This document shows, in pieces, positions 35,306 to 44,798 of a stretch of 64,000 nucleotides of DNA. The position numbers were made by a program, and so were the translations under genes. Below the pieces are notes generated by a model. That model was given only the letters and a program-made list of their open reading frames with translations, had not been told where the DNA came from and made no database searches. The stretch's first letter is position 1, and each line of letters starts with the position of its first letter. This DNA is from Frankia sp. QA3 (GTDB lineage: Bacteria; Actinomycetota; Actinomycetes; Frankiales; Frankiaceae): the NCBI RefSeq assembly GCF_000262465.1, contig NZ_CM001489.1, positions 4,877,243-4,941,242 of the forward strand. The letters are read 5' to 3'.

Positions 35306-36501
35306 CAGTCGGCCCCCCACATCAGCAGCAGCAGGGCGACGTCGTCGGTGAGCGGGCCGCCGTTGCGGGCCTCGACCCGGTCGATGAGGCTGTCGAGCAG
35401 GCCGTCCGGTCCGTCCGGGGGCCACAGCTGGGCGATCTCGGGCAGCACGCCCTCCCAGCCGAGAGGCTCCCCGCCGGGCCCCTCCCGCCCCTCCAGCAGG
35501 CCGTCGGTCGCCAGCAGCAGCACCCACCGCGGGCCGAGTTCGACCAGCACCTCCTCGGTGAGGTCCTCGTCGAGGATGCCGAGGGCCGGCCCGACGACGT
35601 CGCCGGGAAGCGCGGCGAGCCGTGGGTGCAGCAGCGCGGGCGGCGGATGCCCGGCCAGGCGCATCCGCACCGAGTCCCGGTCGGGCGCGATCGAGAGGGC
35701 ACAGACCGTGGCGAAGATCTCGTCGCGTTCACGTTCGCTGACCAGCACCCGCTGGAGATACCCGAGCCGGTCGGCCTCCGCAACCCCGGCCAGGACGAGG
35801 GTGCGCCAGGCGATGCGCAGGCTGACCCCGAGGGCGGCCTCGTCCGGGCCGTGCCCGCAGACGTCGCCGAGCAGCACGTGGACCGTCCCGTCGGGGGTGG
35901 ACACCATGTCGTAGAAGTCGCCGCCGAGCAGCGACTGCTGCCGGCCGGGCCGGTAGCGGGCGGCGTGGCGCAGCCCGTGGTCGTCGTAGAGCGGACGGGG
36001 CAGCAGCCCGCGTTCGAGCCGGGCCCGCTCATCGGCCCGCAGCTCCGACTCACGCAGCGCCTGCGCCGCCGTGTCGGCCCGCTTGCGCTCGATCGCGTAG
36101 CGCACGGCGCGCACCAGGTCCCGCCCGTCGACCTGGCCCTTGACGAGGTAGTCCTGGGCGCCGGCGGCGACCGCCTGGGCGCCCCGGTACTCGTCGACCA
36201 GGCCGGTGAGCACGACGACCGGCGCGCCCGCCTCCACCGCCAGCAGCCGGCGCAGCGCCGAGAGGCCCTCGCTGTCGGGCAACCCGAGGTCCAGCAGCAC
36301 GCAGGCGACCTGCTCGCTGCGGCGGACCGCCTCGGCCACGGTGCGCACCCGGCTCAGTTCGACCGGCGCCGCCACCTCGTCGAGCAGCTCGGACACCAGG
36401 AAGGCGTCCGCATCATCGTCCTCGACGAGGAGTACCGGCCAAACCGCATCCGCCGGTTCCGTTCCTGGCACCCGGACCGCGGTGCTCTCGGTTCCTGACA
36501 C
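35305..36501 (-). CDS. receiver-linked PP2C (SpoIIE/RsbU-type) phosphatase
   Basis: The protein has about 398 residues. A receiver domain comes first (VLLVEDDDADAF, CVLLDLGLPDSEG, VVLTGL, YLVKGQ), then a short coiled linker. A PP2C/SpoIIE phosphatase follows, with GGDFYDM, LLGDVCGHGPDEA, LLLATDGLLEGRE and LTDDVALLLL, which supply the metal-binding aspartates. Such enzymes dephosphorylate anti-anti-sigma factors or related proteins, linking a signal to sigma-factor partner switching. It heads the operon with the CHASE3 kinase and Rcp1-like regulator. The start is uncertain: I chose the GTG at 36501, 20 residues before the receiver; ATGs at 36543 and 36576 are alternatives. Confidence 0.85.
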
Positions 36502-36741
36502 ATCTCCTCGGCAGTGCACGACACGCGGGCCATATCGGCCCATCCTGGACCCGAAGCATGGCATGCCCATGGGCAACCGCGCGCAGTGGAACGCCGAACG
36601 CGCTATCCACTACCGCCGCCACCAGAGCGAGGTTAGGAACATTTCACCATCGGGTCAGGGCTTCCGGCGCCCGAACCGTCGGGGATCCGGCGGGCGACCA
36701 CACCGGGCCCCGGCCCCGCGGCGGGCGGGCACCTGGCGGGC

Positions 36742-37527
36742 TCAGCGCCGCGGGCCGGTCCCGCGGGCGGCGGAAGGCTCCGGCTCGGACCCGGACCGGT
36801 CGGACCCGGACCGGTCGGACCCGGGGGCGGGCTGATCCGCCGCGGGCCACTCCGGGGCGGGCGAGGTGGGCCGACCCAGCAGGTACCAGCCCCACAGCCC
36901 GGCGGGCGCGGGAGCCCGCACCGGGGCACCGGCCACCTCGCGCGCGTCCATGACGTCGAGCAGGTGGTCGAAGCTGCCGAGCAGGCGGATCGCCAGGCTG
37001 CCGCCGAAGATCCCCCCGTGCCCCAGATGCGGGTGTGGCCGGGTCGGCGCGTGGCGCATGGCATCGGCGAAGCGCTCGAGCAGACGCTGGCGATCGGCCT
37101 CGGAGAGCCGTTCGGTGAGCTCACGCAGCAGCCCGTCCTCCGTCTTCGCGTGCTCGGCGAGCAGCGCCGCGAGGTCCCGGCGCAGGCTGGCGACGCTGTC
37201 CACCGGGTGATTGAGGTCGCCCTGCACGTACTGCTCGATGCCGCGCATCACCGACGAGCAGCGGCGGGCCAGCCGGCCCAGCTCCGCGACCCGCGCCCGA
37301 CCCCCCGACACCCGGCGGGCCATCTCCGGGTAGACCACGGCCTCCATTGCGCTGAGGTGGGCGGAGACGGCCGCCACCGCCGCGTCGCTGGCGTGCAGCG
37401 CCTGGCGCGGATCGCTGGGCGGCGCGTCCGGGGCGCCGGCCGCGTCGCCGCCGTCGCGGGACAGCTCGATCAGATGGACGGCGTCCTTGTGCGCCGCGTC
37501 CACCAGGGTCGTCAACGTCTCAGCCAT
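36742..37527 (-). CDS. hemerythrin/HHE cation-binding domain protein
   Basis: The protein has 261 residues. The N-terminal 160 residues form a helical bundle typical of HHE proteins, with histidines and glutamates in HKDAVHLIEL, AVSAHLSAMEAVVYPEM and LLAEHAKTEDGLL. The C-terminal third contains a His-rich loop (RPHPHLGHGG) and a disordered Gly/Ser/Asp tail (DRSGSDRSGSEPEP). HHE proteins bind a di-iron centre and sense or scavenge O2, NO or iron. GCGAGG is five bases before the ATG at 37527. It is transcribed in the same direction as the phosphosignalling operon but 240 bp upstream, so regulatory linkage is only a suggestion. Confidence 0.82.
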   Translation of the reverse strand: MAETLTTLVDAAHKDAVHLIELSRDGGDAAGAPDAPPSDPRQALHASDAAVAAVSAHLSAMEAVVYPEMARRVSGGRARVAELGRLARRCSSVMRGIEQYVQGDLNHPVDSVASLRRDLAALLAEHAKTEDGLLRELTERLSEADRQRLLERFADAMRHAPTRPHPHLGHGGIFGGSLAIRLLGSFDHLLDVMDAREVAGAPVRAPAPAGLWGWYLLGRPTSPAPEWPAADQPAPGSDRSGSDRSGSEPEPSAARGTGPRR

Positions 37528-37709
37528 GATCACCTCGCCCGCAACGGGCCGATACCTAGCGGAGAGTTACCAGCACTGTGAAGTTACGCCTTCGCGACCG
37601 GGGCCGCATCCCGACGGTCCTCACGTAGCGGAACCGAGAGCACCACAAAAGGTGCTGGTCGCCCGCGCCGATGCCTACCGTAAGGAAGGATTCCACTACT
37701 ATTGCGGGC

Positions 37710-38087
37710 ATGGTTGGCAGTAATGTCCCTATGGCCCGGGACCAGGCAGTCTTCGCCGCCCGCTCACGCCTCGCCGACGTCCGGCGCCGGTTTCTCGGCC
37801 ATGACCTTCCGCCCCTGGGGACCCTGATCGTCCGCCATCAGGTGGCGGTCCCGGACGGGGCTGAATGGCCCTGGGCCCTGGTGTCCAGCTGGCAGCACGC
37901 GACCCTGCTGGGTGGGCGCAGCCTGAACGACGGGGCGCACCCGTCGGTGGCGCACATCCGGATGGGCCGGCCGCTGCGCATCCGCAGCGCCGACGTCGTC
38001 GACTGGGCGATCATCGACGCCCGCGGCGAGATCGTCGAGGGCGCCTGGACCCGCCGGCTGCGGGCCCCCGCCGACTCACCCACCTGA
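37710..38087 (+). CDS. hypothetical protein, DUF2314-like C-terminus
   Basis: The protein has 125 residues and no clear family. The C-terminal half, with IRMGRPLRIRSADVVDWAIID and GEIVEGAWTRRL, resembles the last strands of DUF2314 proteins (VxDWxxxxxGxxxGxxT). The N-terminal half carries a helix rich in Arg (ARSRLADVRRRFLGHD). It has no signal peptide. The start is ambiguous between ATGs at 37710 and 37731; neither has a strong ribosome site. It is followed by GAGCCGCCTC-type tandem repeats running to the convergent DUF4139 gene. Confidence 0.55.
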   Translation: MVGSNVPMARDQAVFAARSRLADVRRRFLGHDLPPLGTLIVRHQVAVPDGAEWPWALVSSWQHATLLGGRSLNDGAHPSVAHIRMGRPLRIRSADVVDWAIIDARGEIVEGAWTRRLRAPADSPT

Positions 38088-38180
38088 GCCGCCTCACCCA
38101 CCCGAGCCGCCTCACCCACCTGAGCCGCCTCGGCTGCCCGAGCCGCCTCGGCTGCCCGAACGGCCTCAACTGCCCGAGCG
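38088..38180. repeat. GAGCCGCCTC-type tandem repeats between convergent genes
   Basis: About six diverging units of GAGCCGCCTCACCCACC or GAGCCGCCTCGGCTGCCC fill the 93 bp between two convergent stop codons. The units alternate in their spacer. They probably arose by slippage; no hairpin of terminator type is evident. Confidence 0.65.
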
Positions 38181-38182
38181 GC

Positions 38183-39883
38183 TCAGTCGTGCCAGCCGGT
38201 CAGCTCCATCCCGCGGGGATGCTCCAGCCGGAACGAGAACTCCACCCGCCCGGTCGCTCCCGGACCGAGCGCGAGCGTCCACGACAGCAGGCCGACGTCG
38301 GTCCGCTCGTCCGGTTCGGGCCGTGCCTGGAAGTCCCGGACGGTGACACTCTCGTGCCGGGAGACCGGGATCTGGTCGTGCACCACCGTCCGAATCGGCC
38401 GGGGGGTGTGATTGGTCACCTCGATGCGGTAGCCGGCCTCGATCCGTCGGTTGCCGCCGACCACGCGGCGGCCCGTCGCGCGGTGGACCAGCTCGCGCTC
38501 GACCCGCACCCGGTCGTCGACGCCGAGGTGCAGCTCGACCTCGGCCCCAGGCGGCACCGTGCCGATCGCGCCGCTGCCGGCGAAGTCCGCGCCGTGGAAG
38601 ATCGAGACCTTGCCGGGCAGCAGGGTGTGCGGCGAGGTGTTGGTGATGGTGGCCCGCAGGTAGGCATCGGGCGAGATCCTGGGGACGGTCAGATGATCGA
38701 GGGCGGCGTCGAACTCGATCACCGCGACGGTGACGCGGTGCCCGTCCCCGTCGGCCGGGACCGCGACCCGGCGGGGCGGCCGGTACGTCGCCGACCCGGC
38801 GAAGTCGATCTCCGGCTCGTCGGCGACCAGCGTCCTCATGGTCTGCTTCGCCTTCGCCCGCCCCCGGGACGACCCCAGCGGCATCGAGCTGGCGAACTCC
38901 ATCGCCGTCGGGGCCGCGGCCGGCGGCGGGGGCGGTGGCGGTTGACGCAGGTCCACGAACTGGGGGGTGAGCTCGGGCAGCTTCGCGTGCGCCGCCGGGC
39001 GGGCCGTCGAGAGCACCAGATCGGCGGCCGGCCAGTCCTCGCCGCTGCGCTGGGTGATCAGCGCGAACCAGGTCAGCGTTACCCGCTCCCCGTCGAGGCG
39101 AGCGTCGTAGCCGGCCCGCCAGCCCGCGGTCGGGACCAGGTACGACACCTCCAGCTCGACCTCGGTGCCCTCGGCGGCGTCGGCGTCAGGGCCGGCCTCG
39201 TTATCAGCGTCGAGGGCGGTGTCGGCGTCGGCGGCGTCGGCGTCGGCGGCGTCGAGGTCGGCGGCGAGGGCGACGACGACGGTGCGGGTGTCCGGGAGGC
39301 GGGGGGCCTGCCGGGCCTCGATCGTCCGGTCCAGCGCCGCGATCCGCCGTTCGAGCTCGGCTCGGCGCTCGGCGAGGGCGCGGCGGCGGGCGTGGACCTC
39401 GCCGATCCTGGTCGCGAGCAGGTCCTCGGCGGCGGCCAACCCCTCGGCGGCGCCGGCGGCCGAGGCCCAGGACCGGGCCAGGGCTGCGGCCCCGGTGCGC
39501 GCCGCGACGTCGAGGAAGCCCCGCCGGGCCTGCTCGGCGTCATCCTCGTCGGCGACGGCGGACAGCTCTGCTGCCAGCGCGAGCCGGCGCGCGGCGAGGT
39601 CGGCGCCGGCGGTGTCGGCGGCCTGCGGGTGCGTCCGGGCAACCACGTCGACCCCGAGCACCCGGGCCGGCCCCCGGCCACCGACGCGGACCGAGTCGGG
39701 CGCGAGCTCCCATGGCAGGCCGTCCAGCTCGACCCGGACCCCGGTCACCGCGGATCCGTCGCCCGCGGGGACGGGCAGCCGGACCCGGCCGAGCCGGGTG
39801 ATCCGGGCACCGCGGGGGTGGACGACGACACCGGCGATCGGCGCGTCGAGTCGCACGGGCTGCGGCGGGTCGTCGGTCACCAT
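38183..39883 (-). CDS. DUF4139 domain protein (mucoidy inhibitor A-like)
   Basis: The protein has 566 residues. An N-terminal DUF4140-like segment (GVVVHPRGARITRLGRV) precedes an Ala/Glu-rich coiled coil at about 90-190, an Ala/Asp-rich repeat, and a DUF4139 beta-rich domain. The last shows YLVPTAGWRAGYDARLDG, DLVLSTARP, and ITNTSPHTLLPGKVSIFHG. This is the plan of the MuiA-like family, of unclear function. No signal sequence is present, so it is cytoplasmic or peripheral. The start is at ATG 39883, with weak upstream sequence. It carries an Ala/Asp repeat (DAADADAADADTALD) created by GTCGGC-type repeats. Confidence 0.85.
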   Translation of the reverse strand: MVTDDPPQPVRLDAPIAGVVVHPRGARITRLGRVRLPVPAGDGSAVTGVRVELDGLPWELAPDSVRVGGRGPARVLGVDVVARTHPQAADTAGADLAARRLALAAELSAVADEDDAEQARRGFLDVAARTGAAALARSWASAAGAAEGLAAAEDLLATRIGEVHARRRALAERRAELERRIAALDRTIEARQAPRLPDTRTVVVALAADLDAADADAADADTALDADNEAGPDADAAEGTEVELEVSYLVPTAGWRAGYDARLDGERVTLTWFALITQRSGEDWPAADLVLSTARPAAHAKLPELTPQFVDLRQPPPPPPPAAAPTAMEFASSMPLGSSRGRAKAKQTMRTLVADEPEIDFAGSATYRPPRRVAVPADGDGHRVTVAVIEFDAALDHLTVPRISPDAYLRATITNTSPHTLLPGKVSIFHGADFAGSGAIGTVPPGAEVELHLGVDDRVRVERELVHRATGRRVVGGNRRIEAGYRIEVTNHTPRPIRTVVHDQIPVSRHESVTVRDFQARPEPDERTDVGLLSWTLALGPGATGRVEFSFRLEHPRGMELTGWHD

Positions 39884-40019
39884 GACGGGTCACACTAGTC
39901 CCGGACGATCAGCCTGCGGCGCAGCGGATCCGCCCCGCCGAGCCGGCGAGCGACCGGTGCGCCGAGAACCAGCCGACGGGGGGCGGTGACGCCCGACGGG
40001 AAGGATCGTGGTCCGGGTC

Positions 40020-40733
40020 TCAGCCGGCGAGGAACTCGTCAAGGTCGGGCACGACGCGCGTCTCGTCCTCGACCACGAGGCCGCCGACGTCGGCGAACCC
40101 CGGCGGCCCGGGCTGGGCGAGCACGATCGAACCGGCGCCGTGGCGGATCGTCAGGCGCCGACCGAGCGCGGCGGCCAGCAGCATGGACGCCGATCCGCAC
40201 GCCTCGTCCTCGGCGACCCCGTGGCGTTCACCGAAGGCGCGAGCCCGGACGATCCCGGCGGTCTCGTCCAGCCATGCCCAGACCTGCATCAGGTCGTCGC
40301 CGGGCGGGCGGGGCAGCTCGATCGCGTCGACCTCGGCCGCGTCCGCGAGCTGACGGTGCGCCCAGGGGGGAACGGCGGCCAGCGCGCCGCGAATCCACAC
40401 CCGGCCGGCCTCCTGCCAGCTCACGGCGTCGCCGCCCGCCGGGCGCAGGGTCTGCGGATGTCCGCCGAGCAGCCGGCCCAGCAGCCAGGCGACGCCCACC
40501 AGGGCGTCGCCGGCGGTGGGCAGCTGCCGGTCGGGGGTGTAGACGGCCAGGTCCGCCTGCTCCGGGTCGTCGACGAAGACCGTGGCCGGGGTGCCGAGAC
40601 GGTGCGCGGTCAGGGCGCGGTCCCGGGGATCCGCAAGCAGTTTCCCGGCGTCGAGGATGACCGCGAGCAGGCTCCCCCCGGCGCCGGTCTCGTCGGCGAA
40701 CACCCGCAGCACGCGTACCTCGAGCTCGCTCAC
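40020..40733 (-). CDS. PhzF-family protein with altered catalytic motifs
   Basis: The protein has 237 residues, shorter than the usual 280-300. It keeps PhzF family landmarks: YTPDRQLPTAGDALVGVAWLL corresponds to the FTPxxELPFAGHPTLG motif, and EDEACGSASMLLAA to the DPATGSA motif. But the conserved His of GHPT is Asp, and the SETAFV segment with the catalytic Glu reads GTPATVFV, so isomerase activity is doubtful. PhzF proteins isomerise or epimerise small metabolites; a binding role is possible. The GTG at 40733 has GGGAGG six bases upstream. It is divergent from corA with 286 bp between. Confidence 0.75.
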   Translation of the reverse strand: MSELEVRVLRVFADETGAGGSLLAVILDAGKLLADPRDRALTAHRLGTPATVFVDDPEQADLAVYTPDRQLPTAGDALVGVAWLLGRLLGGHPQTLRPAGGDAVSWQEAGRVWIRGALAAVPPWAHRQLADAAEVDAIELPRPPGDDLMQVWAWLDETAGIVRARAFGERHGVAEDEACGSASMLLAAALGRRLTIRHGAGSIVLAQPGPPGFADVGGLVVEDETRVVPDLDEFLAG

Positions 40734-41019
40734 CTGATCCTCCCGTGGCTCGTCCGTGGGGGCCGTCGGGATTCATCCGGTCCCGGCGTCCGTGGTCCCA
40801 CGCTGGCACAGTCCCCGCGCAGCCGCGCCCATGGCGAGCCGCGGATCACGTCGTGGCAGCGGAGCCCGGCTTGTCACCATAAAGAGATGGACCCGCGGCG
40901 CACGTTCGCGGTGGGAACGCCGGGCGACCACGAATGTGGGCGGCTGGACACGGGGCGGCTGGACACGGGGGCGGCCGGGCACGTAAGCGACGGGAAACGT
41001 GGGCGACGGGAAAGAGGCG

Positions 41020-42342
41020 ATGGTGCGAGACGACGCGGCGAGCGCGGAGACGGCGCGCGCGGAACCGGGCGGTCCCCCGGGATCAGGCGGCCGCGGGGCA
41101 GCCGGCGGTGGCACGGCCGGGACCACCGGGGGGCGATCCGGCCAGGCGGGCGTGCCCGGCCAGGCGGGCGTGCCCGGCCAGGCGGGCGCCGAGCATCCGG
41201 TGCTCGACGCTCTGGAGGACGCCCTCGAGCAGGCGTCGGCGAACGCGCACCGGATCGCCGGTGCGCTGAGCCGTCCGGTGTCGCTGGTCCGGGTCGGTCG
41301 CAAGCGCCGCCGGGCGCGGCGGGTCGAGCTGCCGGCGACCCCCGACGGCCGGGTGATGGCGTGCGGGGTCTACAGCCACGGGCGGTGCGTGACGATGGAG
41401 GTCGGTCATGCCGACGCGCTGCGGCTGGCGCGGACCGAACGCGACGGCTTCGCCTGGCTGGGCCTGTTCGAGCCCAGCTACGACCAGCTCGCCGCCATCG
41501 CGCAGGAGTACGGACTGGACAAGCTCGCCGTGGAGGACGCCGTCACCGGCGGCCAGCGGCCCAAGCTCGAGCAGTACGAGAACCACCTGTTCATGGTTCT
41601 CAAGACCGCCAGCTACGTGGCGCACACCGAGGTGACGGGTACCTCGGAGGTGGTCACCACCGGCGAGATCATGATCTTCCTCGGCGAGGACTTCGTGGTG
41701 ACGGTGCGGCACGGCCAGCATGGCGAGATGACCAGGCTGCGGGGCCGGCTCGAGGCCGCCCCGGAGATGCTCCGGCACGGGCCGACCTCGGTGCTGCATG
41801 CCATCTGCGACAGCGTCGTCGACAACTACGTGGACACGGTGGAGAAGATCCAGGTCGACGTCGACCAGATCGAGGCCGGCGTGTTCCGGCGCGACCAGAT
41901 CCCGTCCACGGAAAGCGCCTACCAGATGAAGCGCGAGCTGCTGGAGCTCAAGCACGCCGTCCAGCCGCTGGCCAGCCCGCTGCGCACGCTCACCACGGAC
42001 AGCCCGCGGCTGGTCGACGTGGCGATGCGGCGGTACTTCCGGGACGTCGCCGACCATCTGGAGCAGGTCAGCGAGCGCATCGAGCACTTCGACGAGCTGC
42101 TGTCGTCGGTGCTGCAGGCCACTCTGACGCAGGTGACGATCGCCCAGAACGAGGACATGCGGCGGATCAGCGCCTGGGTCGCGATCGCTGCCGTTCCCAC
42201 GGCGCTGGCCGGAATCTATGGAATGAACTTCGAGCACATGCCCGAACTGCGCCAGACCTGGGGTTATCCGGCAGTCCTCGCCGTGATGGCGACGGCGTGC
42301 CTGTTTCTGTACCGGGCGTTCAAACGCAACGGCTGGCTCTAG
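41020..42342 (+). CDS. corA: CorA-family Mg2+/Co2+ transporter
   Basis: The protein has 440 residues. A disordered N-terminal region of about 55 residues includes GQAGVP repeats from an 18-bp DNA repeat (41143-41190). The cytoplasmic alpha/beta domain has EVGHADALRL and LAVEDAVTGGQRPKLEQYENHLFMVLK. Long helices follow, ending in two membrane segments, the first with the signature YGMNFEHMPEL (GMN motif) and the second AVLAVMATACLFLYRAFKRNGWL. It mediates divalent cation uptake as a pentamer. The ATG at 41020 follows AAAGAGG, slightly close; a GTG seven codons upstream is possible. Confidence 0.9.
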   Translation: MVRDDAASAETARAEPGGPPGSGGRGAAGGGTAGTTGGRSGQAGVPGQAGVPGQAGAEHPVLDALEDALEQASANAHRIAGALSRPVSLVRVGRKRRRARRVELPATPDGRVMACGVYSHGRCVTMEVGHADALRLARTERDGFAWLGLFEPSYDQLAAIAQEYGLDKLAVEDAVTGGQRPKLEQYENHLFMVLKTASYVAHTEVTGTSEVVTTGEIMIFLGEDFVVTVRHGQHGEMTRLRGRLEAAPEMLRHGPTSVLHAICDSVVDNYVDTVEKIQVDVDQIEAGVFRRDQIPSTESAYQMKRELLELKHAVQPLASPLRTLTTDSPRLVDVAMRRYFRDVADHLEQVSERIEHFDELLSSVLQATLTQVTIAQNEDMRRISAWVAIAAVPTALAGIYGMNFEHMPELRQTWGYPAVLAVMATACLFLYRAFKRNGWL

Positions 42343-42758
42343 CGCCGCCGGCGGCCACCGCGGTTTCCCCGACACCCGCCCTGCAGTTACTCAACGTCAC
42401 AAAAGCGGGGGACCCGGCCGGCACCGGCCGGTCATCGGCGCCCTGGTACGAGGGCGACCCGAACGGGGGCGACCGATGGCCCCCACCCCACCGGTGCCGA
42501 TCCGTTGGGCACCAGGGGGCCCCGAATCGGGCGAAAAAGCCCACAAACAACACATGGCGTGCTATGCACTCGAAACCCTGGCGAGGGTAGCCGGTCCATA
42601 GCTCGTTTTCGCTATCAGTTGACTGCCGTGACGAATCCGTACGATGGGTTACACCCGGCCCTCCCCGTCGGTTACCGTAACCAACCGTGTCGGAGCAACC
42701 GGGTCTCGTGCCCGCCGCTCGGTGCGGTTCCCCGATCCCCCACCCGTCAGGGGAGTAC
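42343..42758. other. 416-bp intergenic region with GGTTAC dyad
   Basis: No gene is supported here. A G/C-rich imperfect stem (42410-42435) follows corA and could terminate it. Near the 3' end, GGTTACCGTAACC (42670-42682) is a perfect inverted repeat 77 bp before the next gene, and TTGACT (about 42617) with TACGAT (about 42639) could be a promoter with a short spacer. Confidence 0.5.
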
Positions 42759-43142
42759 ATGCCCTCGTCTGACCCCAAGCGGCGAGAGACCGCCATCCTG
42801 CCCGAGCGGGGCGACCTGATCGCCGAGCTCGCCGGGCGGCTCGAAGCCCTCGACGCGCTCCTGAACCGGCTCGAGGACGCCGAGCGCCAGGCCGCCGACG
42901 CCAGCGAGCACCTCATCCGGACCCGGCGCTGGCAGGAGGACACCGTCCGCACCATCCAGGAGGAGCGAGCCCGCATGCGCCAGCGCCAGCACGCGCTGGA
43001 CGAGCTCGCCGACCACGCGCGCGCCGCCGTGGCCGCCCTGGCCCACCACCGCTCCGTGCCCCGCGAGGTCCACGAGCTCGCCGTCGAACTCCAGGTGCTC
43101 GACGCAGCCGGATTCCTGACGCGGCGCGGCCGGACCCGGTGA
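42759..43142 (+). CDS. coiled-coil hypothetical protein
   Basis: The protein has 127 residues, almost entirely helical, and I recognise no family. Heptad-like sequence runs from about residue 20 to 110 (LIAELAGRLEALDALLNRLEDAERQ, EERARMRQRQHALDELADHARA), indicating a coiled coil. It ends in a basic tail. The ATG at 42759 has GGGGAG four bases upstream and is preferred over a GTG 24 codons earlier without a site. It has no cysteines and no membrane segment. It precedes the NlpC/P60 gene by 540 bp and lies on the same strand. Confidence 0.65.
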   Translation: MPSSDPKRRETAILPERGDLIAELAGRLEALDALLNRLEDAERQAADASEHLIRTRRWQEDTVRTIQEERARMRQRQHALDELADHARAAVAALAHHRSVPREVHELAVELQVLDAAGFLTRRGRTR

Positions 43143-43464
43143 ACCCGCGTCCGGCCGGGGATGTCGGCAGCCTCACCCGCTCTGCTACTTGACGTAATCG
43201 CCTGATGCTCGGCCGGAGTCGCCGGAACGGGCCGGTGCCCCCGTCCGCGCCAGCCCCAGCCTTCCCGCGATCCCCTGGCGCGAGGGCAGAACCACTGGTC
43301 ATCCCCGGTCCCGGTGGCCGGCGGGCCGCCCCTCCGCCCGCCGGTACGAGCGGGGCCGAGCGCCGCGCGAGGGGCACTTCGGTGCACACTCGCTGTAGTT
43401 GGGAAGGACTAGTGTTTACCCACCCGGTCAAAGTGGACTAGTCTCACGCCGACGTCACGACAAC

Positions 43465-43668
43465 ACCGGGCCGAACGCCGAATCCTGCCCCCGGCCCCGG
43501 TGTCCCCTCCGAGTCGTCATCTGGGGCAGGAGCGGGGGACCCACCTCCATCGGCCGGCACCGATCCGCGGCGCCGGTCTCGGGGTCAAGTCCGAAGCGCG
43601 TGAAGGTCACGCCTCGGACCGGGCAGCCCAGCCCGAACCCGACAGCTCACTTCGCAGGCGTACGGGAA
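43465..43668 (+). promoter_or_regulatory. c-di-AMP (ydaO/yuaA) riboswitch
   Basis: The leader of the NlpC/P60 gene shows the conserved blocks of actinobacterial ydaO riboswitches in order: CCGAATCCTG (43480s), TCTGGGGCAGGAGCGGGGGACCC (43520-43542), GAAGGTCACGCC, and the 3' block CGAACCCGACAGCTCAC with CGCAGGCGTA (43633-43661). This RNA binds cyclic di-AMP and in actinobacteria commonly sits before cell-wall hydrolase genes, where ligand binding shuts expression off. Ends are approximate. The translation start lies about 12 bases after the last block. Confidence 0.85.
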
Positions 43669-43679
43669 GGAATACACCG

Positions 43680-44798
43680 TTGTCCGCGCAAAGCGTGCAG
43701 CTCGACGAAGATTCGCGAGTCGCCGGTCGCGGCCGTCACCGCGCCCAGTCCGCGCCGCCGGTCGCCCGTAGCCGGGCCCGTGCTCGTGCCTTCGCCGCGA
43801 TGACCACCGGGACCGTCGCGGTCTCCGGAGTGGCCTTGGCCGGCTGCAGCACCGACGTCAACGCCGACACGGCGTTGGAAGAGTCGTCGAACACCGCCCC
43901 GATCACCCTCGCCGCACAGATCGGCTCACGCGCCGCCCTGGGTGGCAGCATCGCCGCGGCGGCGGTCAGTGAACACAGCTCCTCGGGAGCCACTCTCGGC
44001 ACGACGAGCGGCGTCGACGCCCCGCCCCTGGCCGGCAAGGTCCAGGTCGGCCTGCGGGTGACCAACCCCAACGTGACCGTGAACGCGGACGAGCCGATCG
44101 ACATCGGCTTCTCGCTGTACAACGAGGCCACCCACGAGCCGCTCGCGAACCAGCTCGTCAAGGTGCAGGTGAAGCTCCCCACCGGGTGGGCCACCTTCAA
44201 GCACCTCCAGACGAACGCTCAGGGTTACGCGTCCTACACGGCGCGGGTGCTCACCACGACGAACGTCACCGCGATCTTCGATGGCACGGACGCCCTGCAG
44301 TCCGCCCACTCGGTCAACGACGCGACCCTGAACGTGCGGCCGCAGTCGGCCCCGCAGCTCGCCGGCGTGTCCTCCCGCCTGGGGAGCCTCGCGGGCGGCG
44401 TCTCCGTCGGCTCGGCCGGCACCCGCGTGTCCGTGCCGATCCCGTCCAGCTCGATCGGGGCGAAGGCCGTCTACCTGGCCTCCCTGCAGGCGGGCAAGCC
44501 GTACGTCTACGGCGCCGAGGGCCCGAGCTCGTTCGACTGCTCCGGCCTGGTCCAGTACGTCTACAAGCAGCTCGGCAAGAGCCTGCCGCGGACCACGGAC
44601 GCCCAGTTCGCCGCCGCCACCCGGGTGTCGCAGTACAACAAGCAGCCCGGTGATCTGATCTTCCTCGGCTCGCCCGGGAACATCTACCACGTCGGCATCT
44701 ACGCCGGCGACGGCAAGATGTGGGTCGCCCCGCACACCGGCAGTGTCGTGAAGCTCCAGAAGATCTACACCACCTCCTACTACGTCGGACGCGTCTAG
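43680..44798 (+). CDS. NlpC/P60 cell-wall peptidase (lipoprotein)
   Basis: The protein has 372 residues. A long basic N-terminus and a hydrophobic helix end in a lipobox-like VALAGC (Cys56), suggesting a lipid-anchored exported protein. Residues 118-220 look like an Ig/beta-sandwich domain (VTNPNVTVNADEPI, ATFKHLQTNAQG). The C-terminal NlpC/P60 domain has Cys287 in SSFDCSGLVQYVY, His337 in YHVGIY and His352 in APHTG as catalytic residues. It cleaves peptide bonds in peptidoglycan stems. The TTG start at 43680 has GGGAAGG nine bases upstream. It is controlled by the c-di-AMP riboswitch immediately upstream. Confidence 0.9.
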   Translation: MSAQSVQLDEDSRVAGRGRHRAQSAPPVARSRARARAFAAMTTGTVAVSGVALAGCSTDVNADTALEESSNTAPITLAAQIGSRAALGGSIAAAAVSEHSSSGATLGTTSGVDAPPLAGKVQVGLRVTNPNVTVNADEPIDIGFSLYNEATHEPLANQLVKVQVKLPTGWATFKHLQTNAQGYASYTARVLTTTNVTAIFDGTDALQSAHSVNDATLNVRPQSAPQLAGVSSRLGSLAGGVSVGSAGTRVSVPIPSSSIGAKAVYLASLQAGKPYVYGAEGPSSFDCSGLVQYVYKQLGKSLPRTTDAQFAAATRVSQYNKQPGDLIFLGSPGNIYHVGIYAGDGKMWVAPHTGSVVKLQKIYTTSYYVGRV

